A stretch of DNA of 64,000 nucleotides from assembly GCF_000027145.1 (NCBI RefSeq), contig NC_013891.1, positions 2,170,001 to 2,234,000 on the forward strand, read 5' to 3'. A program made the position numbers and the translations under genes. Under the pieces are notes generated by a model. That model did not search any database, was not told where the DNA came from, and was given only the letters and a program-made list of their open reading frames with translations. Origin of the DNA: Listeria seeligeri serovar 1/2b str. SLCC3954. GTDB lineage: Bacteria > Bacillota > Bacilli > Lactobacillales > Listeriaceae. Shown piece by piece: positions 1 through 7,828 of the stretch (the first letter of the stretch is position 1; each line of letters opens with the position of its first letter).

Positions 1-188
1 TCACTTTCAAAATCACCTTTTATTTTGTTCACGTAGTCTTTATAACCTGCGTCAACTGAAACCGTTAGTGTTTTTTCCGCGTCAGATGAGCCCGATTTAC
101 TAGTATCTTTTCCACCACCACATGCTGCTAAGCTTAAAGCCATTACTAAAACCGCTGAAACTATTCCCACTTTTTTAAAACGCTTCAT
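1..188 (-). CDS. Maltose/maltodextrin ABC transporter solute-binding lipoprotein (N-terminal part)
   Basis: Only the first 62 codons lie in the window; the gene continues beyond position 1. The start ATG at 186-188 follows a strong GGAGG-type ribosome-binding site. The visible protein has a basic N-terminus, a hydrophobic stretch and a lipobox LAAC near residue 22 followed by a Ser/Gly/Lys-rich linker, so it is a lipid-anchored extracytoplasmic protein. The assignment to maltodextrin uptake is inferred from the maltogenic amylase and LacI-type regulator immediately upstream and from Listeria gene order; the ligand-binding lobes are not visible. Confidence 0.75.
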   Translation of the reverse strand, partial: MKRFKKVGIVSAVLVMALSLAACGGGKDTSKSGSSDAEKTLTVSVDAGYKDYVNKIKGDFES

Positions 189-300
189 CTACTTTTCCTC
201 CTCTTTATGAAAAAAGTTGCTTTATCTGTCTGATCCATTGGTCCCTTCTTTTTTCAAATTCTTTTTTTCAAGTTTGTGAATTAGGTTAACCTATGCATTT

Positions 301-330
301 ATTATATGCTGATATCGAAAGCGTTTTCAA
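301..330 (-). promoter_or_regulatory. Promoter of the maltodextrin lipoprotein gene with cre site on the -35 box
   Basis: On the minus strand TTGAAA (325-330) and TATAAT (301-306) are 18 bp apart. The -35 box is part of a catabolite-responsive element (316-330) that fits WTGNAANCGNWNNCW at 14 of 15 positions, so CcpA binding would block the polymerase. A 12-bp palindrome TAGGTTAACCTA (282-293) lies at the expected transcription start and may be another operator. Confidence 0.65.
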
Positions 331-338
331 GAAAATTC

Positions 339-378
339 CACATGTTACCGATAACAACATTTTTCTAGATAACATGTG
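339..378 (-). terminator. Possible terminator of the amylase gene
   Basis: Inverted repeat CACATGTTA (339-347) and TAACATGTG (370-378), 9 bp, just downstream of the amylase stop. The following minus-strand sequence is only moderately T-rich (GAATTTTC), so it is a weak terminator at best. The left arm overlaps the dodecamer GTTACCGATAAC (344-355). Confidence 0.4.
344..355. promoter_or_regulatory. Putative regulator site upstream of the lipoprotein promoter
   Basis: GTTACCGATAAC, a near-palindromic dodecamer. A close copy (GTTAACGGTAAC, 2257-2268) lies upstream of the amylase promoter at exactly the same distance, 13 bp, from its -35 box. The nearby LacI-family protein is the natural candidate ligand; this is inference. 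Confidence 0.45.
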
Positions 379-401
379 AAAAATTCCTATACTATGTTGA
401 T

Positions 402-2177
402 TTAACTGTTTTCTTTAATAACAAGGAATCCTTTAGCAGGTACAGTTAGATTTTCAGTTACAACTTCCTTATTCCAAATATCTGTCGCTTGATTTTCAAA
501 AGATATTGTGAAATTTTTATTTTCCGTTGCTTGGTTAAATACGAAATACAGTTTTTCACCATTTAGTTCTCGTTTGAATGCCGTGATTCCTGTTTCACTG
601 CTTGCTGCCAGCCAACTTAACTCTCCTGAAGTAATAATTGCTTGATTTTCTTTTCTAAGCGCAATTAATTTTTTAGTGAAAGCGAGCATGTCTTGATTTT
701 GTTTTTTCGTGTCCCATTCCATGCATTTCCGGCAACCAGGGTCATTTCCGCCGTTCATACCAATTTCTGTTCCGTAGTAAATACACGGGGAGCCAGTGTG
801 CGCAAACATGAAGGTTAATGCTTGTTTTACTTTATCAATGTCATTATTTGCTCTTGTTAAGATTCGCGCAGTATCATGGCTATCAAGCATATTAAACATC
901 ACTTCATTTACTTGATTTGGATAGCGCATGTATTGCTCATTAATACCTGAAACCATTTGTTCCGGTGTAATTTTTTCTTCAATAAAGTTTTCAATAATTG
1001 TTTGGGTAAACGGATAATTCATTACTGCATGGAATTCATCGCCAAGCAACCAAATCCAGGAATCATGCCAAATTTCGCCTAATATATAGATATCTTCTTT
1101 CTCCGCTTGCACTGCCTTTTTAAATTCTTTCCAGAAAGCATGATCTACCTCATTAGCCACATCCAAACGCCAACCGTCAATATCAAATTCGCGAATCCAA
1201 TAAGTCGCAATATCAAGCAAATACGCTTGAACTTCAGGGTTTGCAGTATTTAATTTAGGCATATGCGTTGTAAATGCGAATGTATCATAAGAAAGAGTAG
1301 GTTCTCCTTCTATATTGCCATTTTCATTCGGGCGAACTGGGAAACTATGAATATGGAACCAATCACGATAGGCTGATTTTTCTTCTTTTTCCACAACATC
1401 TTGCCATTCTGCCGACGTATCTCCAATATGATTAAATACAGCATCTAACATAATGCGAATGCCACGTTTATGCGCTTCTTGAACTAACTTTCTAAAAGCT
1501 TCTTTATCGCCAAAATGCGGATCAATTTTTTTATAGTCAATCGTATCGTATTTGTGATTTGTCGGTGCTTCAAAAACTGGTGTTAGATAGACGCCATTAA
1601 TTCCTAACTCTACTAAATAATCTAAATGCTGAGTGATTCCTTCGATGTCCCCACCGAAAAAGTCAGTTGGCGTCGGATCTTTACTTCCCCATGGCAACAC
1701 ATTTTCAGGCGACAAACTTGGATTCCCATTTGCAAAACGTTCAGGGAAAATTTGATACCAAATCGTATTTCCAACCCACTCAGGCGCTTCAAAAGTATCC
1801 ACCGCATGAATAAACGGAAATTTAAAGTAATAATCCATCGTTTCTAAATTTGCTTCTGTTGCTTCAAAAAAACCGCGTCCACCGTAAAAGGTTGTTTCGC
1901 CTTCTGTATCAGTAATTAAAAAGCCATATTGCAAACGTCTATGTTCTGGTGTTACAGGGATAAACCAATAATCATGTTCTTCTGTTTCCGCTATTTTCCG
2001 CATTGAATAAGAGTTACTTTGCCACTTGCCATCTTTCCATAAATAAGGGTCGGCAGCAATTAAGATAACTTCGCTAATATCCAAGCGTTTCGTCCTAATC
2101 CGAATATGTAGTGTTTTAGCATCATAACTATAAGCATAGCTACTGGCTGGTTGATGATAAATTCCTGCTTTTTCCAT
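402..2177 (-). CDS. Maltogenic amylase / neopullulanase (GH13 family)
   Basis: Cytoplasmic alpha-amylase-family enzyme of 591 residues, the usual length of cyclomaltodextrinase, neopullulanase and maltogenic amylase. An N-terminal beta-sandwich of about 120 residues precedes the catalytic barrel. The four GH13 motifs are intact: DAVFNH (245-250), GWRLDVANE (335-343, nucleophile Asp339), GEIWH (367-371, acid/base Glu368) and LDSHD (431-435). No signal peptide. It should hydrolyse maltodextrins taken up by the transporter whose lipoprotein gene follows downstream on the same strand, after a gap of about 210 bp with its own promoter. The ATG start has a good AGGAGGAG ribosome-binding site. Confidence 0.93.
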   Translation of the reverse strand: MEKAGIYHQPASSYAYSYDAKTLHIRIRTKRLDISEVILIAADPYLWKDGKWQSNSYSMRKIAETEEHDYWFIPVTPEHRRLQYGFLITDTEGETTFYGGRGFFEATEANLETMDYYFKFPFIHAVDTFEAPEWVGNTIWYQIFPERFANGNPSLSPENVLPWGSKDPTPTDFFGGDIEGITQHLDYLVELGINGVYLTPVFEAPTNHKYDTIDYKKIDPHFGDKEAFRKLVQEAHKRGIRIMLDAVFNHIGDTSAEWQDVVEKEEKSAYRDWFHIHSFPVRPNENGNIEGEPTLSYDTFAFTTHMPKLNTANPEVQAYLLDIATYWIREFDIDGWRLDVANEVDHAFWKEFKKAVQAEKEDIYILGEIWHDSWIWLLGDEFHAVMNYPFTQTIIENFIEEKITPEQMVSGINEQYMRYPNQVNEVMFNMLDSHDTARILTRANNDIDKVKQALTFMFAHTGSPCIYYGTEIGMNGGNDPGCRKCMEWDTKKQNQDMLAFTKKLIALRKENQAIITSGELSWLAASSETGITAFKRELNGEKLYFVFNQATENKNFTISFENQATDIWNKEVVTENLTVPAKGFLVIKENS

Positions 2178-2213
2178 TTTTTCTCCTCCTAATTCACCTA
2201 TTAGTTCTATTTC

Positions 2214-2243
2214 AAATTAGCATTTCCAGTAAAGCGTTTGCAA
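2214..2243 (-). promoter_or_regulatory. Amylase promoter with overlapping cre-like site
   Basis: Minus strand TTGCAA (2238-2243), 18-bp spacer, TAATTT (2214-2219). The sequence TTGCAAACGCTTTAC covering the -35 box matches the cre consensus at 13 of 15 positions. The arrangement copies that of the lipoprotein promoter, implying shared catabolite repression. Confidence 0.55.
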
Positions 2244-2256
2244 CCTTTTCTCGCTC

Positions 2257-2268
2257 GTTAACGGTAAC
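2257..2268. promoter_or_regulatory. Putative regulator site upstream of the amylase promoter
   Basis: GTTAACGGTAAC, near-palindromic, 13 bp upstream of the amylase -35 box. It matches the dodecamer at 344-355 (one difference when read on the opposite strand) and has the same distance to the promoter. Confidence 0.45.
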
Positions 2269-2410
2269 AAGATTTCCATCCATAAAAATCATAATATAGA
2301 AACTAACCATCCATACGTGACAATTTAGTAACTTTACTCTTCTCAAAGAAAAAGCTATAATATTCTAGCTAGGCAAATGCTTTTAAAGTCAGTTTTATAA
2401 GGAGGAAATA

Positions 2411-3049
2411 ATGGAAAGTCCATTAAATATTAAAAAACAAGGTTATTGGTTATTTTCCAGCGCAATACTTATTGGGATTCTTTATCAGCTTTTGCCACAC
2501 ATCATATCCAATATGGCCACACTAGAATTCATCGGTGCTTACTTTAATGCCCTTTTTATGGGGGTAATTGCTTATATCATTTTAAAAGCAGAGTTCTTAG
2601 ATTGGTTTAAACATTTTAGTTTTAAATGGCTGTTAATCGGTGCACCTTCGCTAATTATTATTAGTACCGTTTTCAACTTTATTTGGACCTTTATGTCAGG
2701 TCAAGCAGCAGCTGAAAATAGCATAAATGGCGTTCTTAGTTGGTCTTATTTACTACAATATATTCCATTTATGTTACTAGGTGAAGAATTGCTTTCTATT
2801 AGCTTACTGTATGCCGCTTGGAAAAAATGGAACTGGAAATTTTGGCAAGCTTCCTTACTCTGTTCCTTACTTTTCGCTGCATGGCATTTATCGGCTTATG
2901 ATTACAATTTACTCCAATGTATCGTTACCCTTGCACCTGCGAGACTTTTTCTAAACTACTTGTTTAAAAAAAGCAACTCTATTTGGGTTACTTTCCTTGT
3001 TCACTTAATATTCGATACTTTTGCGTTCTTGCCAATTCTATTGAAATAA
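2411..3049 (+). CDS. CPBP family membrane protein (putative intramembrane metalloprotease)
   Basis: A 212-residue polytopic membrane protein. It carries the CPBP/Abi signature pieces in order: an acidic pair Glu125-Glu126 (GEELL), FAAWH with His159, and VHLIFD with His198 and Asp202. The Arg usual in EExxxR is not present, so activity is uncertain. Members process membrane-bound substrates or serve in bacteriocin immunity; no substrate is suggested here. The start is set by AAGGAGGAAATA before the ATG. It is a single gene on the plus strand between two minus-strand maltodextrin genes, ending in a terminator shared with the convergent regulator gene. Confidence 0.75.
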   Translation: MESPLNIKKQGYWLFSSAILIGILYQLLPHIISNMATLEFIGAYFNALFMGVIAYIILKAEFLDWFKHFSFKWLLIGAPSLIIISTVFNFIWTFMSGQAAAENSINGVLSWSYLLQYIPFMLLGEELLSISLLYAAWKKWNWKFWQASLLCSLLFAAWHLSAYDYNLLQCIVTLAPARLFLNYLFKKSNSIWVTFLVHLIFDTFAFLPILLK

Positions 3050-3053
3050 AAAT

Positions 3054-3086
3054 AAGCGCCAGGGATCGTCTCCCTAGCGCTTTTTT
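3054..3086. terminator. Bidirectional terminator
   Basis: Hairpin with arms AAGCGC-AGGGA and TCCCT-GCGCTT followed by six T on the plus strand and a T-rich run on the minus strand. It separates the convergent CPBP gene and LacI-family gene. Confidence 0.85.
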
Positions 3087-3087
3087 A

Positions 3088-4053
3088 TTACTCTTCTTTT
3101 CCAGTTGTAGAAGCTCGTATTAGTAATTTTGGAGTAAATAATAAGTTTCCTTGAGGTTTCCCGTGATCATTAATTTTTGCGAGTAACATTTTAGCAAGTT
3201 CCTCACCCATTTCTACTACTGGGGAACGAACTGTAGTAATTTTCGGGGAGGAAATCCTATCCAAAAATACTCCATCAAATCCTGTCACAGCAATATTTTC
3301 ACCGAAGCGACGACCAAACGTTGCTGCTGCTCGAACTACACCAATGGCAATACGGTCTGAAGCGCACACGATAGCAATTTTTTCTGAGTTATAACGTAAT
3401 AATTCAAATGCTTTTTCTTCCGCTACACTAGAGCTATTTGCGATAAAGTAACTTTCCGGCTGCAAATTATGCTTTTTAACAACCTCTTCATAGCCCTCTA
3501 AACGCGACTTCATAAACTGTTCATCTAATAAATCAATTCCTAAAAAAACTACTCGAGAAAAACCAATCTCTATCACATGTGTTGTAGCAAGTTCGGTTCC
3601 TTTTTTATTATCGACATCAATTGAATCATAACCACGTTTATTTTCCCCATAAAAAATAACCGGCTTATCAATGTCTAAAAGCCCCATATCATAGTCTTTA
3701 TCACGTATTCCAGTAACAATCAGCCCATCATAAGCACCGATATTCCTTGATCTTTGGGTAACAAGTTGCAGTGAATAATAATATTTATCAAGTTCTCTAC
3801 TAATTCCAGTTAATAAATTCATATAATAAGGTTCTACCGTATCAATTTCTTCTAAAATCAAAAATTTAATAACTTGTGTCCTATTTTGAACAAGCGCCCG
3901 AGCGGCATAATTCGGTACATACTCTAACGCTTCCATTGCACTATAAACAAGCATTTTCAGTTCATCTGAAACTTGGTCTGGATGATTAATAACCCGTGAA
4001 ACTGTCATTTTGGAGACATTTGCTCGTTTCGCAACATCTGCTAAAGTTGCCAT
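3088..4053 (-). CDS. LacI family transcriptional regulator (probable maltodextrin regulator)
   Basis: A 321-residue LacI/GalR regulator. The N-terminus has the classic helix-turn-helix with hinge helix (ATLADVAKRANVSKMTVSRV, then the NYAARAL region), followed by a periplasmic-binding-protein-like effector domain ending in the VRSPVVEMGEELA region typical of the family. I place the start at the ATG at 4051-4053, six bases after GGAGGAGG; a TTG two codons upstream is less likely. Position next to amylase and maltodextrin transport genes suggests it senses maltose or maltodextrin. Paired dodecamers upstream of both sugar promoters are candidate targets, placed where an activator rather than a simple repressor would bind. 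Confidence 0.85.
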   Translation of the reverse strand: MATLADVAKRANVSKMTVSRVINHPDQVSDELKMLVYSAMEALEYVPNYAARALVQNRTQVIKFLILEEIDTVEPYYMNLLTGISRELDKYYYSLQLVTQRSRNIGAYDGLIVTGIRDKDYDMGLLDIDKPVIFYGENKRGYDSIDVDNKKGTELATTHVIEIGFSRVVFLGIDLLDEQFMKSRLEGYEEVVKKHNLQPESYFIANSSSVAEEKAFELLRYNSEKIAIVCASDRIAIGVVRAAATFGRRFGENIAVTGFDGVFLDRISSPKITTVRSPVVEMGEELAKMLLAKINDHGKPQGNLLFTPKLLIRASTTGKEE

Positions 4054-4124
4054 CTCCAACCTCCTCCATTCATAATCTTTCTTATTGTACCATCTTTTTC
4101 AAAAAAAAATATATCAATTAACCC

Positions 4125-4161
4125 ACAAAAAAAGCATTCTCACGAAAAATGCGAAAATGCT
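4125..4161 (-). terminator. Terminator of the small membrane protein gene
   Basis: Imperfect hairpin with outer arms AGCATT and AATGCT, followed on the minus strand by seven T. It lies downstream of the 78-residue protein gene. Confidence 0.6.
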
Positions 4162-4191
4162 TGGTTAATTTTGATTATGTAATGACTCATT

Positions 4192-4428
4192 TTATAGTGT
4201 TTGCCACTTTTTTTGAGAAACTCTTCTTGCTTTTGCTTGTTGATATGTTTTTAAAAGCATTCTAAGTAATTGATGTGACCCGCCAATAATAATTCCAACC
4301 AAAGTAGCCACAAGCGTAGTTGTCAGAAAACTAATAAACGGAAAACTAGATGCATTCGTTGCAGCAATTCCCAATATGAAAACGATTATAGTAGGTAGTA
4401 CATAATACCTAACATCTTGTTCCTGCAT
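4192..4428 (-). CDS. Small membrane protein, unknown function
   Basis: A 78-residue protein with two hydrophobic segments (about residues 9-24 and 30-49) and a basic C-terminal tail rich in Lys, Arg and Gln. I set the start at the ATG at 4426-4428, eight bases after AAAGGAG; a longer frame to 4464 lacks a ribosome-binding site. I do not recognise a named family. It stands alone between the regulator gene and a long AT-rich gap. Confidence 0.6.
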   Translation of the reverse strand: MQEQDVRYYVLPTIIVFILGIAATNASSFPFISFLTTTLVATLVGIIIGGSHQLLRMLLKTYQQAKARRVSQKKWQTL

Positions 4429-4956
4429 ACAAAGCGCTCCTTTACTAACATCATACTCCATCAACTACTGAAATTATAACGCGAAAACTGGCTTTTTTCA
4501 AGGCTTCAGCTGATTTTACTCTATGCCGGAAAAATATGCAAATGGCTGTATATTGCGCTTTTCCATTGCCCTATAAATCCACTCACTCTGAATTCATCAA
4601 AAAGAAAAATTTGTTACCATTTTGTAACATTAATTAAGTCCTTTTCCCTATTATTCATTTTACTAATATTTATTCGTTTTAATATATAAGTATTATGATT
4701 AGACTCCTATTTATCTGCTTAAAAAGTAAATTTACTAATATCGTATACAATCCCCCCCTGATTACTAAAAAAATATTCTATCTATATAAAAAAGACTTAT
4801 TTTGTTGAAATTCTGATTTTATGGTTATTTTATTTTCTAAATTGCTATTTTGCACTAAGGAAAAATTAAATTTTCTTTGTTATTTTACTTATAAAATAAT
4901 TTTTTCCTCTTTTTACAAATAAATATAAACCAGTTATGCTTACGTTGTTCCATTAT
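4429..4956. other. AT-rich intergenic region
   Basis: About 500 bases without a credible gene, very AT-rich with many short A and T runs. I see no tRNA, riboswitch-like fold or clear operator. It separates the small membrane protein promoter from the kimA terminator. Confidence 0.5.
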
Positions 4957-5002
4957 AAAAACGGAAGAGCGTCCCTCTTCCCCCGAAGCGCTCTTCCGTT
5001 TT
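4957..5002 (-). terminator. kimA terminator
   Basis: Strong hairpin: AAAACGGAAGAGCG (4957-4970) pairs over 14 bp with the complementary arm ending at 5002. Confidence 0.85.
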
Positions 5003-5008
5003 CTCTTG

Positions 5009-6832
5009 CTATTCTTTTAAATGATAAGGGTATGTGGAAACAACCACGTCTCTTTTCATTAGAAGTCTCGTGCGAATCAATAGACTTGTTTGATTATGAA
5101 GGAGATTTTGCCAACCTTTTCTAGGAATAAATTGCGGTATTAATACCGTTAGTGAGTAATTGTCTTGATCTGCTTTTTGTTTTGCTGTATCAATAAATTT
5201 CATTAATGGATCTGAAATCGACCGATATGGTGAAAACAGATTGGCAATACGCACTTCAGGATGAACCCGATTCCATCTCTCAACAAATTCCTTTTCCTGT
5301 TTTTTATCAATAGAAATGTGGACAGCTATGACTGTGTCACCAATAGACTTAGCATATTGCAGTGCACCTTCAACAACCTTGGTGGTATCAGATACACAAA
5401 TAATAACGGCATTTCCTTTGAAATCAGGCAAGTCCATTGTTTCGTCAATTCTAAGTTGTGGTCCTACTTTCCGGTAATGATGTCTTGTACGATGGAAAAC
5501 ATAAATCATGATCGGCATGAAGATAAACACTGGCCAAACAGATTCAATACGAGTTAAGAATAAAACGATTAACACTGTAAACGAAATAGATGCCCCAAGC
5601 AAATTAGCCGATAATGACTTTTTCCAGCCTTTTGGACGTTGCTTCCACCATTTTACGATCATCCCAGTTTGCGATAAAGTAAATGGAATGAATACCCCTA
5701 CGGAATAGAGTGGAATGAGCAACTCTGTCTTCCCTTTAAATAAGATAATAAGTAATATCGAACCCACCGCAAGCGTGATAATCCCATTTGAGTAACCTAA
5801 CCGATCACCTCTTGCCAGATACATTCTTGGCATAAATTTATCTTTCGCCAAATTAAATGCTAAGAGCGGGAAGGCAGAGAATCCTGTATTAGCTGCTAGG
5901 ACTAAGATAAGAGCAGTAGTCGCTTGAATAAAATAAAACATAAAGTTTCTACCAAAAACATTTTCCGCAATTTGCGATAACACTGTTACTTTTAATTCCG
6001 GAACAGTCCCATAAACAAAAGCCAGCACCGTAATCCCTACAAAGAAGAACCCAAGCAATCCGGCCATTAATGTCAAAGTTTTGGCTGCATTTTTTGGACG
6101 TGGTTCTTTAAATAATGGTATCGCATTCGAAATTGCCTCAATCCCAGTTAAAGAAGCCGATCCAGAAGCAAATGCTCTTAGTAGTAAGAAGATAGTTACC
6201 CCTTGTACATGTGTTCCTACAGCAGCTGTCTCATGACTTGCATCCATTCCAGTTAATACTTTAAATAATCCAGTAAATATAAGTACAATAATAGAAAAAA
6301 CGAATAAGTATACTGGAATTGCAAGCAAGCTAGCTGATTCTGTAATTCCTCGCAAGTTGATAATGGTTACTACTACAACTAATACCACAGCAATTGGTAC
6401 CGCAAAAGGATATAGCGACGGTACTGCAGAAACGATGGCATCGGTACCAGACGAAACACTTACAGCTACGGTAAGCATATAGTCAACTAGTAAAGAACCT
6501 CCAGCAATTAAACCGGCATTGTTTCCTAAATTCTCCCTCGAAACAATATAAGCTCCTCCACCATGCGGATAAGAATAAATAATTTGTTTATACGATAAGT
6601 TGAGCGCAAATAAAAGAACAAGTACACAAAGCGCTATAGGTAATGAATACCACATAGCAGCAGCACTGACAGTCACAAGCACAAGTAAAATCTGCTCTGT
6701 ACCGTAAGCAATAGAAGAAAGTGCATCGGATGAAAGAACTGCTAAAGCTTTTAATTTCCCCAATTTTTGGTCTCCAGCTTCTGATGTTTTCAGAGGGCGG
6801 CCGATTAATAGTCTTTTTAGCGGCGAAGCCAT
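5009..6832 (-). CDS. kimA: High-affinity potassium importer KimA (APC superfamily)
   Basis: A 607-residue transporter. The N-terminus (RLLIGRPLKTSEA, then LSSDALSSIAYGTE) is the hallmark of the YdaO/KimA family of potassium-proton symporters. About twelve membrane segments are followed by a soluble C-terminal domain of roughly 150 residues resembling a universal-stress-protein fold. From the literature, KimA in B. subtilis and L. monocytogenes imports K+ at low concentration and is inhibited by cyclic di-AMP. The start ATG follows AAAAGGTAGGG. I searched the 335-base upstream gap for the cyclic di-AMP (ydaO) riboswitch found before kimA in B. subtilis and did not see a matching structure, so control here is probably at the protein level. 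Confidence 0.88.
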   Translation of the reverse strand: MASPLKRLLIGRPLKTSEAGDQKLGKLKALAVLSSDALSSIAYGTEQILLVLVTVSAAAMWYSLPIALCVLVLLFALNLSYKQIIYSYPHGGGAYIVSRENLGNNAGLIAGGSLLVDYMLTVAVSVSSGTDAIVSAVPSLYPFAVPIAVVLVVVVTIINLRGITESASLLAIPVYLFVFSIIVLIFTGLFKVLTGMDASHETAAVGTHVQGVTIFLLLRAFASGSASLTGIEAISNAIPLFKEPRPKNAAKTLTLMAGLLGFFFVGITVLAFVYGTVPELKVTVLSQIAENVFGRNFMFYFIQATTALILVLAANTGFSAFPLLAFNLAKDKFMPRMYLARGDRLGYSNGIITLAVGSILLIILFKGKTELLIPLYSVGVFIPFTLSQTGMIVKWWKQRPKGWKKSLSANLLGASISFTVLIVLFLTRIESVWPVFIFMPIMIYVFHRTRHHYRKVGPQLRIDETMDLPDFKGNAVIICVSDTTKVVEGALQYAKSIGDTVIAVHISIDKKQEKEFVERWNRVHPEVRIANLFSPYRSISDPLMKFIDTAKQKADQDNYSLTVLIPQFIPRKGWQNLLHNQTSLLIRTRLLMKRDVVVSTYPYHLKE

Positions 6833-7167
6833 TGTATTCCCTACCTTTTTTATTTGATTTTTAAATTAAATTCCAATTGACCAGACACATTATAGCACAG
6901 CTGATTTTAGATTGTAATACTAATTTAGATTATTTTATTAACACAACTTTCTTTGCAGTTTTATTCTGTTCATACTCCTTATTTTTTAATCCTTTATAAA
7001 TTCATATATTTATGTGGAATACCTCTAAGTACACATACCCATTAATCTTATAATTAACTCTCTTTACAGATAATTATTTTCAGAAAAAAAAGAAATTAAT
7101 TTAGGTATTTACAAATGCTACCCTTTTTTTATATAATAGTTTCTAGCGGTAAAAAACTTTTAGATAT
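6833..7167. other. Intergenic region between kimA and the tRNA cluster
   Basis: AT-rich; it should hold the divergent promoters of kimA and the tRNA operon. No open frame with a ribosome-binding site and no riboswitch-like structure was seen. A TATAAT-like hexamer lies about 35 bases before tRNA-Glu. Confidence 0.45.
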
Positions 7168-7239
7168 GGCCCGTTGGTCAAGCGGTTAAGACACCGCCCT
7201 TTCACGGCGGTAACACGGGTTCGATTCCCGTACGGGTCA
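7168..7239 (+). tRNA. tRNA-Glu (TTC)
   Basis: Cloverleaf of 72 nt: acceptor arms GGCCCGT and ACGGGTC, anticodon loop CTTTCAC with TTC at 7201-7203, T arm with GGTTCGATTCC. CCA is not encoded. First of five tRNAs on the same strand. Confidence 0.95.
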
Positions 7240-7395
7240 CTTTTTACTTATCATTAACCAGTTAAAAAATAATTTTTATTTTTTTGAAAAAAAAGCTGGT
7301 AAAAATATCAAAATTGTTATATTATGTATTAGTATCTGTTTCAAAGAATTAATTTGCATGAGATTTCGATTTGCCAGCAGTGAGAGCAATTTTTC

Positions 7396-7469
7396 GCCGA
7401 CTTAGCTCAATCTGGTAGAGCAACTGAATCGTAATCAGTAGGTTGCGGGTTCAATTCCTGCAGTCGGCA
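7396..7469 (+). tRNA. tRNA-Thr (CGT)
   Basis: Acceptor arms GCCGACT and AGTCGGC; anticodon stem ACTGA/TCAGT with loop ATCGTAA, anticodon CGT, reading ACG. 74 nt, no encoded CCA. Confidence 0.93.
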
Positions 7470-7480
7470 TTTTTTATAAC

Positions 7481-7564
7481 GGAGGGGTAGCGAAGTGGCT
7501 AAACGCGGCGGACTGTAAATCCGCTCCTTCGGGTTCGGTGGTTCGAATCCACTCCCCTCCACCA
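7481..7564 (+). tRNA. tRNA-Tyr (GTA)
   Basis: Class II tRNA with a long variable arm (CTCCTTCGGGTTC region), anticodon GTA at 7515-7517, acceptor GGAGGGG paired with CCCCTCC. Unlike the neighbours it encodes its own CCA end. Confidence 0.95.
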
Positions 7565-7574
7565 TTTCTATTAT

Positions 7575-7646
7575 TGGGCTATAGCCAAGCGGTAAGGCAA
7601 CGGATTTTGATTCCGTCATGCGCTGGTTCGAATCCAGCTAGCCCAG
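7575..7646 (+). tRNA. tRNA-Gln (TTG)
   Basis: Acceptor arms TGGGCTA and TAGCCCA with discriminator G; anticodon stem ACGGA/TCCGT, loop TTTTGAT, anticodon TTG. 72 nt without encoded CCA. Confidence 0.94.
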
Positions 7647-7657
7647 TCATATTTTTA

Positions 7658-7730
7658 GAGCCGTTAGCTCAGTTGGTAGAGCATCTGACTTTTAATCAGA
7701 GGGTCGCTGGTTCGAACCCAGCACGGCTCA
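7658..7730 (+). tRNA. tRNA-Lys (TTT)
   Basis: Acceptor arms GAGCCGT and ACGGCTC, anticodon stem TCTGA/TCAGA, loop CTTTTAA, anticodon TTT. 73 nt. Last tRNA of the cluster, ten bases before the terminator. Confidence 0.95.
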
Positions 7731-7740
7731 TACTTAACGA

Positions 7741-7776
7741 AAGTGAGAAAAGATAATCTTTTCTCACTTTTTTTTA
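7741..7776 (+). terminator. Terminator of the tRNA cluster
   Basis: AAAGTGAGAAAAGA pairs with TCTTTTCTCACTTT across a 3-base loop and is followed by a run of T. Confidence 0.9.
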
Positions 7777-7780
7777 TGCA

Positions 7781-7820
7781 AAAAAATAAGCCAAAAGTTG
7801 AAATCGCAATCAACTTTTGA
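7781..7820 (-). terminator. Terminator of the minus-strand Crp/Fnr gene
   Basis: Arms AAAAGTTG and CAACTTTT (7793-7818); on the minus strand the hairpin is followed by GGCTTATTTTTTT. It sits just past the stop at 7829. Confidence 0.7.
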
Positions 7821-7828
7821 CCTATTTT

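Noticed and set aside
6833-7167. Cyclic di-AMP (ydaO-type) riboswitch before kimA
   Set aside because: B. subtilis kimA has one, but I found no matching conserved core or terminator in this leader; a covariance search would settle it.
7168-7730. tRNA cluster as an integration site of a mobile element
   Set aside because: No integrase gene, no duplicated tRNA 3' end and no phage genes nearby.
7407-7756. Open frames across the tRNA cluster on both strands
   Set aside because: They run through five perfect tRNA cloverleafs; artefacts of tRNA sequence.
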